NCBI GenBank assembly: GCA_019843655.1 | Contig: JACDQD010000003.1 | Coordinates: 4,962,925 to 5,026,924 of the forward strand | Direction: 5' to 3' | DNA length: 64,000 nt | DNA from: Lethocerus indicus | Taxonomy: Eukaryota > Arthropoda > Insecta > Hemiptera > Belostomatidae | Shown: piece by piece, positions 25,019-38,900 of the stretch | Numbering within the stretch: the first letter of the stretch is position 1 | Layout of the letters: each line of letters starts with the position of its first letter | Program-made: the position numbers and the translations under genes | Notes under the pieces: generated by a model | Database searches by the model: none | The model's input: only the letters and a program-made list of their open reading frames with translations | What the model was told of the DNA's origin: nothing

Positions 25019-27289
25019 GTAAGCACAGCGACGACCCCGGATCGCCTCACAGTTACTTATTTTTAACCGACCCTGTAATCGGTTGTGTGTAACGACCGCC
25101 GTTTTAGATTGATTTCTCTTCGAATTTCGTAACTCGAAGAATAACACCTTCTTCGTCGTGAGCATTCCGGGCAGGGGCAAAATATCCTGGGGGCTAAGAA
25201 TTTCCCGACAGTTAGATTTTATTCTGCTGACAGGGCGGTTACTCGGAGAGGCCGAAGTTGGTAGGCGGCGGTCGTCGGATTTTTTTCCGGTCGTTCTCAA
25301 ACGCGTTAATTGCTCCATTAGCCGTGGGGCCGGCCCCATCCTCCTTGTCATCGTCGTAAAAACTTTATGATGGAACAAGAGCCAGTAATTAAAACGGAAA
25401 GTAACGGATATAACACTCCGGGCCACACACAGGCTCGTCTCTCTGTCGGTCATCGTTACTACAAAATCTTTTCCAAATCTTAGTACAGTGTGATGGATAA
25501 ATCAGAAAAATCTTAATATTTCTATATGTTTCCTGTAGTAGATTACTGATAATATGTTAATCCTTCTTATTTTGAACATTACATCGTTGAATCAATAGTA
25601 AACCGTATCTTTCCTTAGGCATTTGCCTTTTGAGTTGTAAATTAATTTTTTATCCCTTCATATAATTAAGTCTTATTTTTCAATTAACCAAACATATGCA
25701 AAACATTTTATTACTGTAACTAAAGGAATTTTAATACTAACACTCCAATTTTAATGAACATTATATTCTCAAACGGATTCGTTCTGTGGCTACAATAAAG
25801 ACTAACAATTTTTGGTCTAATATGTGATATTTAACAACTTGAATTGTTCAACACGAGGCTGTTTATCTCAATCAGATTGTTTCCGAGCACAATGATAATT
25901 ACAGGTCTACGTTTAGAGAGTAGAACGCCTTTCGGAACGCGGTCGTTTATTCTTTTGTCTAAAAGGTGGGCCCGCTATTGTACTGTGAAGAGCCGTGGGG
26001 CCGGACAGACCTTGGTATAGGCCAGGGCGAGCGACAGGTGAAAACCGAGTGTGGGGCGGGGGAGGAGAGATCACGTTCCGGACTGACGAAATGCCCGACG
26101 AAATTAGCACCCTTCAAATCCATTACTATAGTTTCTTGCGCCCACCCCTCCCTGCTCGGAGACAGGCTCGAAGCAGGCTAGACATGTTTATGCTCTAAAA
26201 CTGGGACAGTGTTGTGTCCACCGACAGACTCAATTAGCGGACTTTGCCGGTCGATTGGTCGCTGAAGCGTCGGACAATTCGGTCCCCCAGTCGTCGGGTT
26301 GTCGAGGGTTTCGATTACGGCAGTATCGTCCATTTAATTACCGGTCGGCACTTAAAGATGGTGACGGTGGACGTCAACTTTTCGCTTATCCCGAGTACGC
26401 GTTATCGTTTTTATGAAAAAAAACCGTGTATCATTTTCATATGACCGAACTCCGATACGTATTAATTAATTGATGGAGGGGAGTATGAAATCAATTCCTC
26501 GGCGGTCGTAATTACGCGAAGAATAATGAAGGATATAGCTCGGGGGTCGTAAATTATACCGGGAACGGACACCTTTCATCGTTCCTTGTTTACTCGGGAC
26601 GGCGCTGAAATCGAGCCGGTTTCCTAATAGGGCACAGGACGGCTTTTCGGGAGCACCCCCGGGACGCCCATTGGATGTTTCTTTTCAGAGGTCCTTTTTT
26701 TATTTTCCCTCCCCTCCCTCCCCCCTCACACGCTTCCGATTATCCCCGCTTAATCTTGTTTAATGTCCGGGCATTAATCTGCGCTCGGTACGCTTCGTTA
26801 CGCGTTCGATCGGGCTCTCTCCTCCACCGGAGCCGGGAGCGTTTAAAAATAGCTTCCCGTGTTTCGTTATCGCCGCCCCTGTATTTCCTCTTTCTTTGTC
26901 GAATGATTTCGATTCGTCGTTTCCAGTCGGGGAAAAGATTGAGAGGTGCCGATAAATTTAATGCGAGTTCATTTCTCACCCCGACCCCCCGGCCACTCGA
27001 CGGAGAAACGGCCCGGAGTGTTCTGAATGATGTGCGCGTACAATCCGATTTGATAAGCGTTGTAATTTTTGTTCGAAGGAAAATATTTGAATTTATAATC
27101 TTTCTTCGGATTTCCTGGCTTTCCGGTCGTATTGGCTCGACACGCTTGCGATGTCTGCCATCGTCAGTAAATTTATGTAACCTATCCAAGTGGCAACTGT
27201 TGCGGATCTCCAACCAGGTGTCTTGCATGAATTAATTACCTTCCTTTTAATATTAGGGCTCAATGGTGTCAGCCATCTAATACTACTTC

Positions 27290-27310
27290 TAATAATAATA
27301 ATAATAATTT
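27290..27310. repeat. (TAA)n microsatellite
   Basis: About six TAA units ending in TTT. A short simple repeat with no other feature attached. Confidence 0.9.
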
Positions 27311-30300
27311 AATTAGCTACAAAAAGATAGGACACTAAACATACGTTGCTGTATGAAACAATACTACAATGAAGTCAAATAAGGTATATGTCGTATGCAG
27401 TTTACTGTGTGCAAAATGACTATAAAACCGTGTCTACCAATATCACAACAATTAAATGTGTTCAATCAACCAGTTGAAACCGGTAGGACAATATCAGAAG
27501 TGACACGGTCTCTATACAGTCGTCCACGAATGCCTTTTCAATTAATTAGCCATATCTCAAGTGCTCTTGTTATTATTGTTAGGAGTTGTATGAGTCAGAC
27601 ATTATTTTAAAGGTTTTTATCATCCGATGGACTGATTTATTTTTGGTGATTCCAGCCTGCTTTCCGATATTGCCAATTATTAAACTGTGTAGTTGGGCGC
27701 AATATTTATTTTTATCTAACGCCACTGGTAGGCGGAACTTGAGCTAATTTACTTTTAAAATTAATTTCGACTCGTCCATTTTTTAATTAACTTAATAAAT
27801 AGTAAGTGTACGTTAAGTGCACCGTATAAGGTGGGGTTTTAACTCGATTTCCGTTTGAATGACCGAATAATCTTTTTTTATCCTGTTATTAATCGGCACT
27901 CATCAACTCACAAATCATTTGATTGATCAATTCGGCGAATTTATTAGATAACGTCCTCCTTTAGAGATAACGTTTTATCGGACGGCGAATATTCAAGTTG
28001 TCGTTTTTATTACTACCGGTCCCGGGCTTTTTCAGGGGTGGGGTGGTGCGGCATATATGAATCACGGTCGTAAAATGTTTTACAGGAATTTATTGTTACG
28101 GTAAAGCACTGGCGGAGCTGGGCGTCCTATTATCCTTCGCTCCGTCGATAGGGGGTAGGCCCCGTGAGTATAATCACTGGTTATTACTATGCTTTATTTT
28201 GCCCGGGAGAAGAATTCCGTTATCCGTGGGCAAATTGCCGGTTGATAATGGGCCGGCGGCGCGGAAAGAGGGTCCGAGAACTAGCCTAGACTCTTCGCTG
28301 GCCCTTCTTCGCTCATGAACCCTCAGCTAACGGCGTCACAATTGGCCAATTAATAGACATTTTTTTTCCTTAATAATACCCGAGATCTATCAGCGGAACT
28401 AACGAAGGAATTGTGATCGTAATGAAATGGCATTCTCGTTAACGGGAGGCCCGGGTTATTTTGATGTTGTTTTTATGCGTGATTAATTTTCTCGATAGGG
28501 TCATTAATTGGACTAAATAACGGAAGGTAATAAGGTGTTTAAAAGACTCCCAATCAGCCCTCAATTCTTAATTGAACGGTTCAACTTAGGTTAATATTTA
28601 AAAATGGTAATAATACGTATTCATGACTGTTATTTATTTTCTCTTTCTTGTTTATTCGTAAGGTAAGGCATTGATTTCGTATTCTTGCAATTAGTTACAT
28701 TCCCGCTTACGTATGCTGCCGAGAAGAATCCTTTCAGCCATGTCACTGTTTTTCAACTGGGATAGTGTTTTCAGTTTTTTGAATTATAGACACCTTTTTC
28801 TGTTATTGTTGAGGGAAAGTTTTGTTTTCCGGCCAGTGAAGGGGGCGGATTTATAAGTCCCTTGTGTTTAATATCAAGTCATTGCTGGGACAGTGATGGA
28901 GGTGCTCAAGGGATTTTATTTTCTCGTTTATAATAGTATTGTTTTCTTTCTCCGATCTCTAGGTCTTTTTCAGGCCCAATCATTAATCATTAATTAATGT
29001 ACTAAAATACGTATTTTATTTATTAGCGTATTATTTGAATCCGAACGTTCCTGAATAAGTTGTCAAACTGTTTGTAAATAATATATCTTCAGCGAGTGGG
29101 ATAGGTGGACTCATTTTTTTATGTAGGTATTGCATCAACCAATAAATATCTTATGTTAATATGTGCCGTACATTTTATTAAACAGTGATGATTTATAGTT
29201 ATATATATTGCAAATATGGCAGCTAGACGTAATTACGTTTGTCAAATGTTAGCCCTGAGTGAATCGGAACACCTGAATGTAGTCTCTTATTTCCCCGTCA
29301 TGAAATCGTTTCCTTTGGAGCGGATAATATTTAATGCAGTGTCCCCAGGAATATTTCTGAGAAACGATTGGTATCAGTGGGGACTTGTGGGGGATTGGTA
29401 AATCGTATGGAAGCTCGGTCCGGAAAATGCCCTCTATTGCATTTGGAGTCCGCTTCAGCCGGCTCCCCTCCCCCCGGTCTCTTCCTTCCTTATCTCTTTT
29501 GTGTATTCTCTCGTAAAATCCGTGTGGGTCGCCGTCCCGTTACTTTTTACTGCCCGCAGAAATACGATTATTCTCTCCCTCCCCTAAAACGGGGCCTTCC
29601 GGCTATTGTGTCCTGTAACCGAAATTTCGTGACTCCCCGTTTCTCCCTAATATCCAGACGAGCGCCCGTGCAAATTTATACGGCCGTTGAATTTATATCC
29701 CTCTCGTCAACTCGAATTGCGTGATTTTAAGCGATAACGAAGAGAAATATGAGCCCCAGGCCATTGTCTAAACTGCCCTGGGGAATGCGAACATTGTGCT
29801 GAGAATTTTGGAAGATTATCAAATATAAACGAGTAGAAACTGGAAAACACTAAATTGGTCGCGACAGTAAATTTAAATGAGTACGACGCACCTCATTTAA
29901 TATTATGCATTGTAAAACATTGAGGCCTTCTCAAGATCTTTCATTGATTGCAATATAGCGTAATTTGTATGTGTGTAAGATTCGACATTATTCGACTTGT
30001 GTGAATTACGTTTGTCGTTACTGAATTGCGCGGTTTTTCAGTTATGTACTGCAAGAAATTGTGTATATACTAGTAAATCTCTTGTCTAGTTTACATTTTA
30101 ACGCGTTTGAATAACAGTGGTACTATACGAATACTATGTAATTCAGAAATTTTAATCATGTGGAATATTAACACTAATATGTTATTAACATTTTTAAGTA
30201 TGGTGTATCACAAAATGTATAGAAAAATGTCTATTGCCCAGACTGTGCAAAGAAATCTTTTTTTGATCGAGCGCTATCGTTATTCATCTGTTTGGGTAAT

Positions 30301-32330
30301 CGTTTAGTTTAATAATATATTTAATATGTATTTACCCACACAAACAAACCAGATTATATTTCAATTTGCAGAGGCGGGTCCAGTTGGTGCGTGTCTGTCG
30401 CAAATGAGCGGTTGTAAAATCCCCCATTCAATCTGCCACTGTCCCCGGTCGTATCGCTCTGAAACCGATTTTACACCCGGGCCTCGAAATTATATCATCG
30501 GTCAATATCTCATTTCCCCGGTTGCGAGCTGGATTGGGAAAAAACCGGGCTTCTGACGTTTATAACACGAAAGTAAACATTTTATAAACGGCCGTCTTTA
30601 ACGTTCTAAGAGATGGCCCGGTCCAGATTAGTCCCGGGCTGGGGGCCAGATCTTCCCGAACATTCTTAAACCTGTTCAATTTCTTTTTTCTTTCTGGTTT
30701 TTTAAAAATTACTTTCCGTATACCGTTTTCCATCATTTTTATGAGGTACGATCAGGGGAGTAACGGTTCCAGGGCTCTCGAACACTTTACCAATCCTTTT
30801 CCTTTTAAGAGTCCCGAGTGAAATGTAACGGAACCGGGATGAACCGAGGAGGATCCCGAACCTTTTATTCGTTCCGATGTTATTTTCTTATAGAAGCCTC
30901 CCGTGAGTTTAGATTGTATCGACGCTATATTGAATAGATAGGGCATGAAAAATTGTCGGACTTCGGTTGGTTCGGAAACAATTATTTATGTTGCTCACGA
31001 TGCATTCTGTGCGCGTTGAATTGCTTTTTGAACACGTTTTATAGTTAATGAGAGTTATTAATTAAAACGGAGGCGGACTCGAATTAGTATGCCTGAAACT
31101 CGGCTCGGCCGGTCCTTACAAGTAGCCTCGGGCGACACCGGTGAAAGAAGAAGAGTCGCTTTCTAATCTAAATGGCCTAGATAGAAATCGGAACACATAT
31201 TGAATTTATTGGGGCCGATCGGTATTTAAAATAAGCATTTCTTGTATAATAATTATCTCAGTGTTCCATTTGAATTAGATTTCTTTCAGACTAAAGCCGA
31301 TGTTGTATCAGATACTCGGACTGCTAACGTCCATAAGATAATACACTATCGAATGAAAGTAACGTATACAATTTCGTAACAGGATTTAACATTTTAAAAT
31401 ACATCGTAACAGAATGAATCTTATTGCGCTGTAAATAGAAATTATGTCCTAGGCATCTTGTTAGGGGAAAAATTCCACTTTTACCAATTTCCATTAAAGT
31501 AAAAGGCCGACCGCTTCCTGTATCTCACGGATATGGGAAGGATCGATCCCATCAATCAACACCGATTGGCCGTTGTGGTTTAACGATCTGTAATGGTTCC
31601 CCGACGAGTATGGGTAGCGTAAGGAACATGTTTCTAGGAACAACTTTCTTTAGCGGAAGTGCGGATGTTGGGAACCGGCGACTGTTTTTATCCTGTCCAC
31701 TAATGAGTATGAAATAATGAAGATAATATTGATATTTATAGGCCAAGATAGTAAAATATTATTTCATTCAATTATTAATATTTTTACTCCTGTTGAAAAT
31801 ATTATAAATTAAAAAATTAATAGACCAGGCAAATATTCGTCCACTGTTTTGCCACATTGCAGAATAGGATAAAGATAAGTTGAAATTAGAAAAAAATTTT
31901 AATTTTTTCGTCCATAAAAAGATTCAACATGAAATTTTCCTGTACTCTACAAAATAGAGGATAAAAGTTACTATTTTAATAATAAATAAGAAATTATTCG
32001 AACATTCACAATTGGTTTTGTGGACGTTCTAAGACTTTTTTTCCGATGAAGATATACATCAGTGAAAGGAAGTACATGCATTCTCGCCGTCCCTGTTTTC
32101 ATAATTAAATACGGGTAACATGAGGGCAATTATGAGTTGTTGCGTAATTATATTTTTTTAAAAGAATTATACCGTATTGCTGTTGAGAAACTGTTAGAGT
32201 TATAAACCTGTTTCACTCTGTTGACTGACTTAATTTTGAAGGGAGAAACGGGAGAGTGCTTCCGATGGATTGATTTGGTAGTTTTTTGTCGAATGTAATT
32301 TTAATATATTATTTTCTAAGTGGTTCTTAG

Positions 32331-32399
32331 ACTTTAGCATACTGGTCACATTAGATTTCAACATTCTCGGGTCACCAGCTCGTATTTGTTCGAGAACAG
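32331..32399 (+). other. Candidate 69-nt exon with perfect donor
   Basis: GAGAACAG followed by GTGAGTCA at 32400 is a textbook 5' splice site. The nearest reasonable acceptor (TGGTTCTTAG ending 32330) makes a 69-nt exon, divisible by three, open in one phase and stopped in the other two. The acceptor is only fair and no homologue is recognised. Confidence 0.15.
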
Positions 32400-32546
32400 G
32401 TGAGTCACCTGTCACTATATAGCACAAGGTAAGGTTTGGTCGCAGTTAACCGCTCGGTTCGCGGCTTGTCTCGAATAACGACTTCTAAATGTTAAGGCTA
32501 TTCTCATTATTTTTATTTCCATCCGCGTCCGTTTTCGGTATGTTTC

Positions 32547-32588
32547 TGTGCCGGATATAATGTATGGATAAAATTAACGGCTTATGTA
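32547..32588 (+). repeat. Short dispersed repeat, copy 2 of 2
   Basis: Matches 16901-16942 around CCGGATATAATGT and GGATAAAATTAA. The two copies are about 15.6 kb apart in the same orientation. See the partner entry for how far the match extends. Confidence 0.5.
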
Positions 32589-32950
32589 CTTTCCCGTGTC
32601 GTTGCTGTGTGGACATCTAGTTCTTACTCTTTATGCTTCCTTCTTTAAGTGAAATGTTAACTACACCATTGAGAAAGTGTGTCGAGCTACAACTGATTTC
32701 GATTCTAATTTCTAAAATATATCGCCTCGAGTAACACTGTCCTCACCAGGAAATTGTGGGAACGTCTGATTGGTTGTCCAAATGTCAGGCGTCAGTTTTG
32801 TGGGCCGCTAGCAGCGCCTCTCGTTTTAACGTGCCCCAGAATAAAATACGGCGGTAATATTTCATTCGATTTTTCGATTACGAATTTGCCAACTCTGTGT
32901 TTACACGCCCTAACTAGAACCGCCGGGGCACGGTAATTAGAATTAAAAAA

Positions 32951-35900
32951 AAGAAGCGAAACGTGGACCGAATTCAATTCGGACGGCGTGCCGGCCTAAC
33001 GACCGGTAGGGGGAGGATGGGTCAGGAGTCGCGTTTATTATTCGCGGCGCATTTGTTTGTTTTGGAGGGTCCGATCGGGTCCTTAAAAATAGTGAAGCGG
33101 GGGGGGGGGCGTGCTCAGCGGCCCCATGCTCTTGGCTGGCATTTTCTTTTTTTTGCCGTTGCCCCCTTGGGCGTGCAGTTTTCCCTGCCGAGATTTGGCA
33201 GCGGCCTCTCGTGGCACGAGGTGGCCAGGTCCACGTGTCCCCTGTGCCGTTATACCGCCAATATTCCCAAGCCCCGACCTGTTCTCCAATTCAGGACCGC
33301 GCCGGCGCTTCGAGCGGAAACTGCTATGTCACAGTTCCCCCTAAAAATAATCTAGTTTTACTTAGAACTAACGTCCGTGATACATTTTATATAGAATTAT
33401 TCCTTTGTTGAATGTGTCTGGAATATTCGTATTCCAAACATGAGTATACAGTTTGAACTTCAATTTTTTTCTTGTTTTAAACTGCAATCAATGATAGATA
33501 AAGGCAGAGCAATCGAATTGGAATTTTTTAAATTGTAATGATTCCCCGGTTTCAGAAATAAGAGAGATCTTTTCGAAGCTGATAACGACCTGTTTGGGAG
33601 TGATATCTGCGTCTGGGACGGGCGAGGATCTTAATTATTGGGGGAGATCGGGTTTAAACTCTTTCCTCGCTCTTATCGGCCAAGAACTCAATTAAGATCT
33701 ATCTCAAAACTATCTCAAAAACGGTCATATACCGGATCTGATAAGGGAAGCGCATTATTCACTTCTGGGGACAGAAGCTATCCCTAGAGAAGATTAGGAT
33801 TTTTATTGGACCTTATATCCGATATTTGTCAAGTGGTTGATATAAAGTGTAACCTTTTTATATTTAACTTTTATATTTAAGTACCACAGTGGAAAATGTT
33901 GCTTACAGCATCCATTTATTTTGTATTTTCAAAAAATTATTCCATTATTTATTCTCGTTTCCACGGATGAGGTTTTGTATAAACCGCAACCGCTGCAGTT
34001 GTATTGTCGGTATCCGTATGTTTTGTATTTAACGCGAACGGTGCTTATATAAAAAGTAATTCGGAGAATGTTATTATTTTAGCATTGTTTGAACGCTCTC
34101 CCTATTCATGGGGAGGGATGCCCACGCAATCGGTAATCGAAACTGGGAACTTCAAATAGTATCGGCTGTCATGATATTGAACCCGGTGGGCTGTCGGTCG
34201 GCCTCGGAGAAATTAATTTTCATTCCAACCCTGAACGTGACCAAGTTCATTTCAACCTTGGAATACGCGATCCAGCTTTTTCGGGCCGTGAAATATTAAT
34301 GCGGCCAGCAAGTAATCTTCTTTGATGAATTCCATTAACGTCGCCTCTTTTTGGGATTTCATTTCGGAGAGGCGACAAATCCGCCTCCTCTCTAGCTTCC
34401 GAATGATTCCATTTTGCCCGAATTTAAATTCCCGTTTACGCCACAATTATCCTTCAATATCCTTTTGATTGGAAGACCCTGAAAACTGCGGTTTATACCA
34501 TTTGATAATTCGCCCCCTTATTCTTAAAACATATCGCCATTTTATAACCGGGAGAATCTGGGAACCAGTTTTATTGCCAATTTCAATAGGACGCCGTCAA
34601 TTTTTTTTCTGATCGGGGCGGTGGGCGTTTTGGAACATCCGTAGGAGGGGCAGTCCAGGTGGGCCGATCATTGGCAGAACCTGATTTATGGTTGGGTAAT
34701 TTATTAATTCGGGGGTTTTTTTTATAGTTTTTGATTATTCAGTCAAGTTGGTTTGCTTCAAATTAGATGTCCACTTCTGTGGAAAACCAATTCGAAATAG
34801 TAAAATCAGTATTGAAATAAAATAGCATGAAATACCGGAGAATAATAGAGGTTGGCATTTCTTGGCCATTACACAGGGTTCTTCTCAGTTGCTATACGCC
34901 AATTCGTGTTTGACGTTATTTCTTCAAATAAACCTACCTCAGTATTATTGCTTGCGAAACTGCAATAATAATAATTGTCAGGGGAAGAGAAGATATTTGC
35001 AACAGGTATACAACTATAGTAGCCTAGCCTGCGGTACGTGCATGACCGTCCCATTCCAAAGTTATTTTCCACCGAAGGTAATTCATGGACGATTCTGTAA
35101 ACTCCTATTGCGATTATCATACCAATTTGTGCCGCACGGAGTACGCAACTCTATCCTTCTCTTGAAGTACACGGATAAATTCAGCGCGCTTTGGTCAGTA
35201 TCCCAAAGTAGTGCTCGGACCGAAATCGTTCTACAGGTCGCCTTTCTTATGACTTTATCGTTACGATGGAAGGTTTATAACCGGGTAATATCTCATCGCC
35301 AAAAATATAACCCAGAAGATAGACTGGGCGCGCCCCGGGCTACATTGCCGGCAATTTCACCGTTATTCCCGACAGTGTGGGCAGACGGCGGTAAGTCTGG
35401 TGGCTTACCGTGGGGGATTCAGAAATCCTGAAAGTTTGTTTTTCGGGTCATTACATCCTGTACTCTGAAATTTTACGTCCACAATTATTCCCAGGAATCT
35501 CGGTAATGTGAAAGTTATAAACCAGTAATAAAATTTATTGGAATGGCTCGTGCACGAATAGCATCGTTCGTTTTGAATTATCCGGAGTTTTGGTTTAGGT
35601 TTAGTGATTGTCCCTCCAGTTTTGTTTGGACGACGGCCACTATTTGTCCCCGGCCAGCTGCATGCCCACAACCGGCGGTCTTGAGCGCTTCGAAGATCAG
35701 CTACCGCCGCCGTGTCGGGGCCTCAAATTGCTCGAGGCGCCGCCATCATTTATGCCGGAGGGTTCTAGCTAATGTGGTCCGCCGCGACGTCCTCTTACGG
35801 TCAGAACACACTGCGGAGCCCCCCTGCTGCCGGGGATCACAAAGTTTACATTTTAAACGAGCCCGTACGCGGAGATTGTGCAAGCTAGTTCCTTCGCCCG

Positions 35901-38900
35901 TAAATGGGAGACGGCGGTAACCCGACTCCGTGCCTCGAGGTCGTTGGAATCATCGCTACGTGTTGACCCCTGAGCACTCCAACTTACGCCCGTCCCCCGA
36001 CTCAGTTTTGTGCTTAAAATCCCGCTTTACATTTAAACTCGAATGGACACAATGTCATTTCGCCGATACCAAGTCAAGCATGCGTCCGGTACAACTGGAA
36101 ACTGGGAACATATATTGCAGTGGACCATTTTAGGTGCGTCGTTGGTAGAAGTTGCTACAATCCCCGTCTTATAATAACACCCGTATTACCTGTCGGATAT
36201 CCGAGCACAAGCATCGATGAACTATTTTTAAATCTAAATTTATCTACAAGAAACAAGAATATTGCGTGTAAACTAAATGTCCCAATTTACAATTTTGAAA
36301 GTGTGACGGCAACCTTTGGTTTACTCTCAGACGGACTTTCAGACGTGGGTTGATTATTAACTAGCGCTACAGTGATACTCGTCGCGATCGCATCCTCTGC
36401 CTAATCTTCGCCCCACCTGAGCTTTAGACTTATGTGAGTGTCCGGCCGCGGTCTTCTATTTCATTTCCTTATTTTCTGTTATCCCGGGGATTTTTGATGA
36501 CGGTGTCACCCGAACGATAAGGGCAAGCTGTACAGTTGTTTGAATCACTCCTGTTAATTGTCGTTAGCGACAATCGAGTTTCCCCTATGGAACATTCCGT
36601 CGGAATTTCCTCGTATAATTAAGTGACAAACAAGTTCGTAATCTGTTTCGTCTCATACATGTATCACCCTGTTTTTGCCCCCTTCGTGTGCTACGTCGAC
36701 ATCTTAACAGCACTTTTTGTTCGTAAGGACGCGTAGCCCTTGCTCCCCGGGTTTCAACTTCGATATTACAGAGGATTCCTGTGTACGCAGAATTAATTAA
36801 CAGTCAACCTTTTTATATTGTAAGCCACCGTTGTCCATTATATTAAAGTTACTACAAAAACGCAATTTTTTAATTGGTGCTATCCAGCGTTGACTGATGT
36901 CCTACAATCGACTTGAATTGTTATATTGAAAATTACCTTTACTAAATTTCTAAAACTAAGTTATAATTAAATTAATCAAGCTTAATGACGTTTACTTTTC
37001 GTAGTTCGTTAAACTCTGTAAGGAGGGGGGGTATTTAAAATTGGTGAAACAGCCCGAGAAGAAGATTCAATTTTCAGTGATAGTCATGGAAATGTTAACA
37101 TTTAGCGAGAGTTCAATTGGGCCCACTCCTTCCGTTTTTTTATGAAATGCAAAGTCAGAATGAATTAATAAAAAGCGGCACGGCTTATATATCGGCCCAT
37201 TGGATCGTCGGCCCACCAGGGAAATTCCGGGCCAGTCCGCCCATGCTGCAGGTTGGTGGAGCTTCGGGGAACGTTCATTCGTGCCATTGAACTTGACGGC
37301 TGTTCCATATTCGTATTAAAATGTCTCTCGAACGTTCCGCCAAGTATCTAATGGTATTCGCCTGAAAACAGAATTTGTTCCCGATGGGATAACATCGACG
37401 GTAATGCAATATACCTAACGGAGCGATAAAACGAGTAAACCAGTTCAACCTGCGGACTGCGGGCGAGATATTTCGAAATGTAGCAGAAAGCATTTCTCAG
37501 TCGATTGACTCACCCAATAGGTTCTATCATTTAAATATTTAAGTTTTATTGACGCGCTAATAAATGAAATTTGAATCAAAATTGTATTTTTGAGCAATAT
37601 TAGGTTATTTGTGTTTTCTTTACGACGAATCAGCTCGTATATCTCCTTTCGGAACGGACTGGCGTTTTCATCATTCTGCCATTCTCTTATCTTTCACTTT
37701 TCTTTTTTTTTCTGTTGCCTCTGTTCCCGTTTAAACTTCGCATTTATTTATACGCCCCCCCCCCATTCTCGGCAGAAACGTTGGCTCGGAGTCTGAACGA
37801 GCGCCGTCGCGCAATTACGAATGACTTCATCATCGGCCCCGGTTTCATGCAATTTTATCTCTTCGTGGTACAGTTACACATTTGTGTGATGTAACGCTCG
37901 GAACAAGATTATACGGCTTAAGGAGAATAAAAAATACTGTTACGTTTGCTCGGTATCTTGTCATGCATTTCTTTAGAGAGGTACATATTTACGAGTACTA
38001 ATGATAATTTGAATTAGCGATTTCCTGTTTTTAAAGATGCTTCTCCTGATTGAGCATGTCCAACAGTATGATTGAATATGTTGTTTTTTTTAAATATGTG
38101 CGCCCTTTTATTTAATAATTTATCGACAATACTTTGTCAAAATATTTAATTTGAGTTTCTTATTAGCAGTTATTCACAATAGTGTTCGTCATTGAATGAT
38201 TCAACCCACATGGGTACCTCAATTATGCATTGTTATTTGCGGAGGTCGCTATGTCTCTGGCGCCAAGGCATGCGCTTATTCGGCATGCAATAATTATTAC
38301 AAGGCCGCCTTACAATCCGTGCATATTTTTACCGTTCCGGAATGAGCCACTTTTCTTTCTGATGGCGTTGTCCTCCTGGTTCAGACGTTTTCCTCTTGAC
38401 CTTTCGGGAACGGATTTGCAGCCAAGACAAAGAGCTGGCTGGCTTATGCATTAGGGCGCCCTGCTTTGTCTACAGGCTCCTGACCGGTCCTCGATAATGA
38501 CTCATAACCCCTCGCACTTTGTTTGTTCACGCCCGTCAGGAGAGTTAGTTGAACTTGGCATGTGATGGCGGGCCTAAGTGTTCTAAGAATCTGACGAATT
38601 TCAAAAACCTGATACAGCCTCTCTTCTATCGTGGGTAATTAATAAAATAACTCTTCAAAAGTTTACTGGGCCTGCAAATTGGAGGAAAAGAATATATGTT
38701 ATCTGTAAAACCCCGGAGAGCTTTTACTATTATCTCTTTCTTCTCCTTCTTGTTGTCAGGGGCCAGATCGTTTGGCGCTTTCGAGTTATCGTTAGTTATT
38801 TTATATTTAAACCAAATGTAAGATAAGGCATATATTTGACTGATTTATTGTATATCCTGTTAACAAATAATGAAAAGGTTCTGACCTCCTGCTGAAAAGA

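Larger units (their letters stand above)
24290..29215. other. Non-coding block with CpG-rich patches
   Basis: CpG-rich stretches at about 24290-24610, 25000-25360, 25920-26420, 26640-27020 and 28120-28330 alternate with AT-rich DNA containing many TAATTA-type words. The frames at 24980-25453 minus (157 codons), 26675-27235 plus (186) and 26740-27228 minus (162) fall in these patches and have no recognised domains. Frames on both strands of the same patch point to composition rather than coding. Confidence 0.5.
29216..32950. other. Non-coding block, no recognised gene
   Basis: AT-rich sequence with a GC-richer part at 29400-29760 (118-codon plus frame, no motif) and another at 30370-30560. 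Several splice-like acceptors occur but only one has a matching strong donor (32331-32399, listed separately). One copy of a short dispersed repeat lies at 32547-32588. Confidence 0.5.

Noticed and set aside
26675..27235. 186-codon plus frame and 162-codon minus frame over the same DNA
   Set aside because: Long frames on both strands of one GC-rich patch indicate composition rather than coding, and neither shows a known motif.
34862..35431. 189-codon plus-strand open frame with a GTAAGTCT donor near 35393
   Set aside because: No recognisable protein features. The donor is good, but the nearest upstream acceptor has a poor pyrimidine tract, and several phases are open in this GC-rich end.
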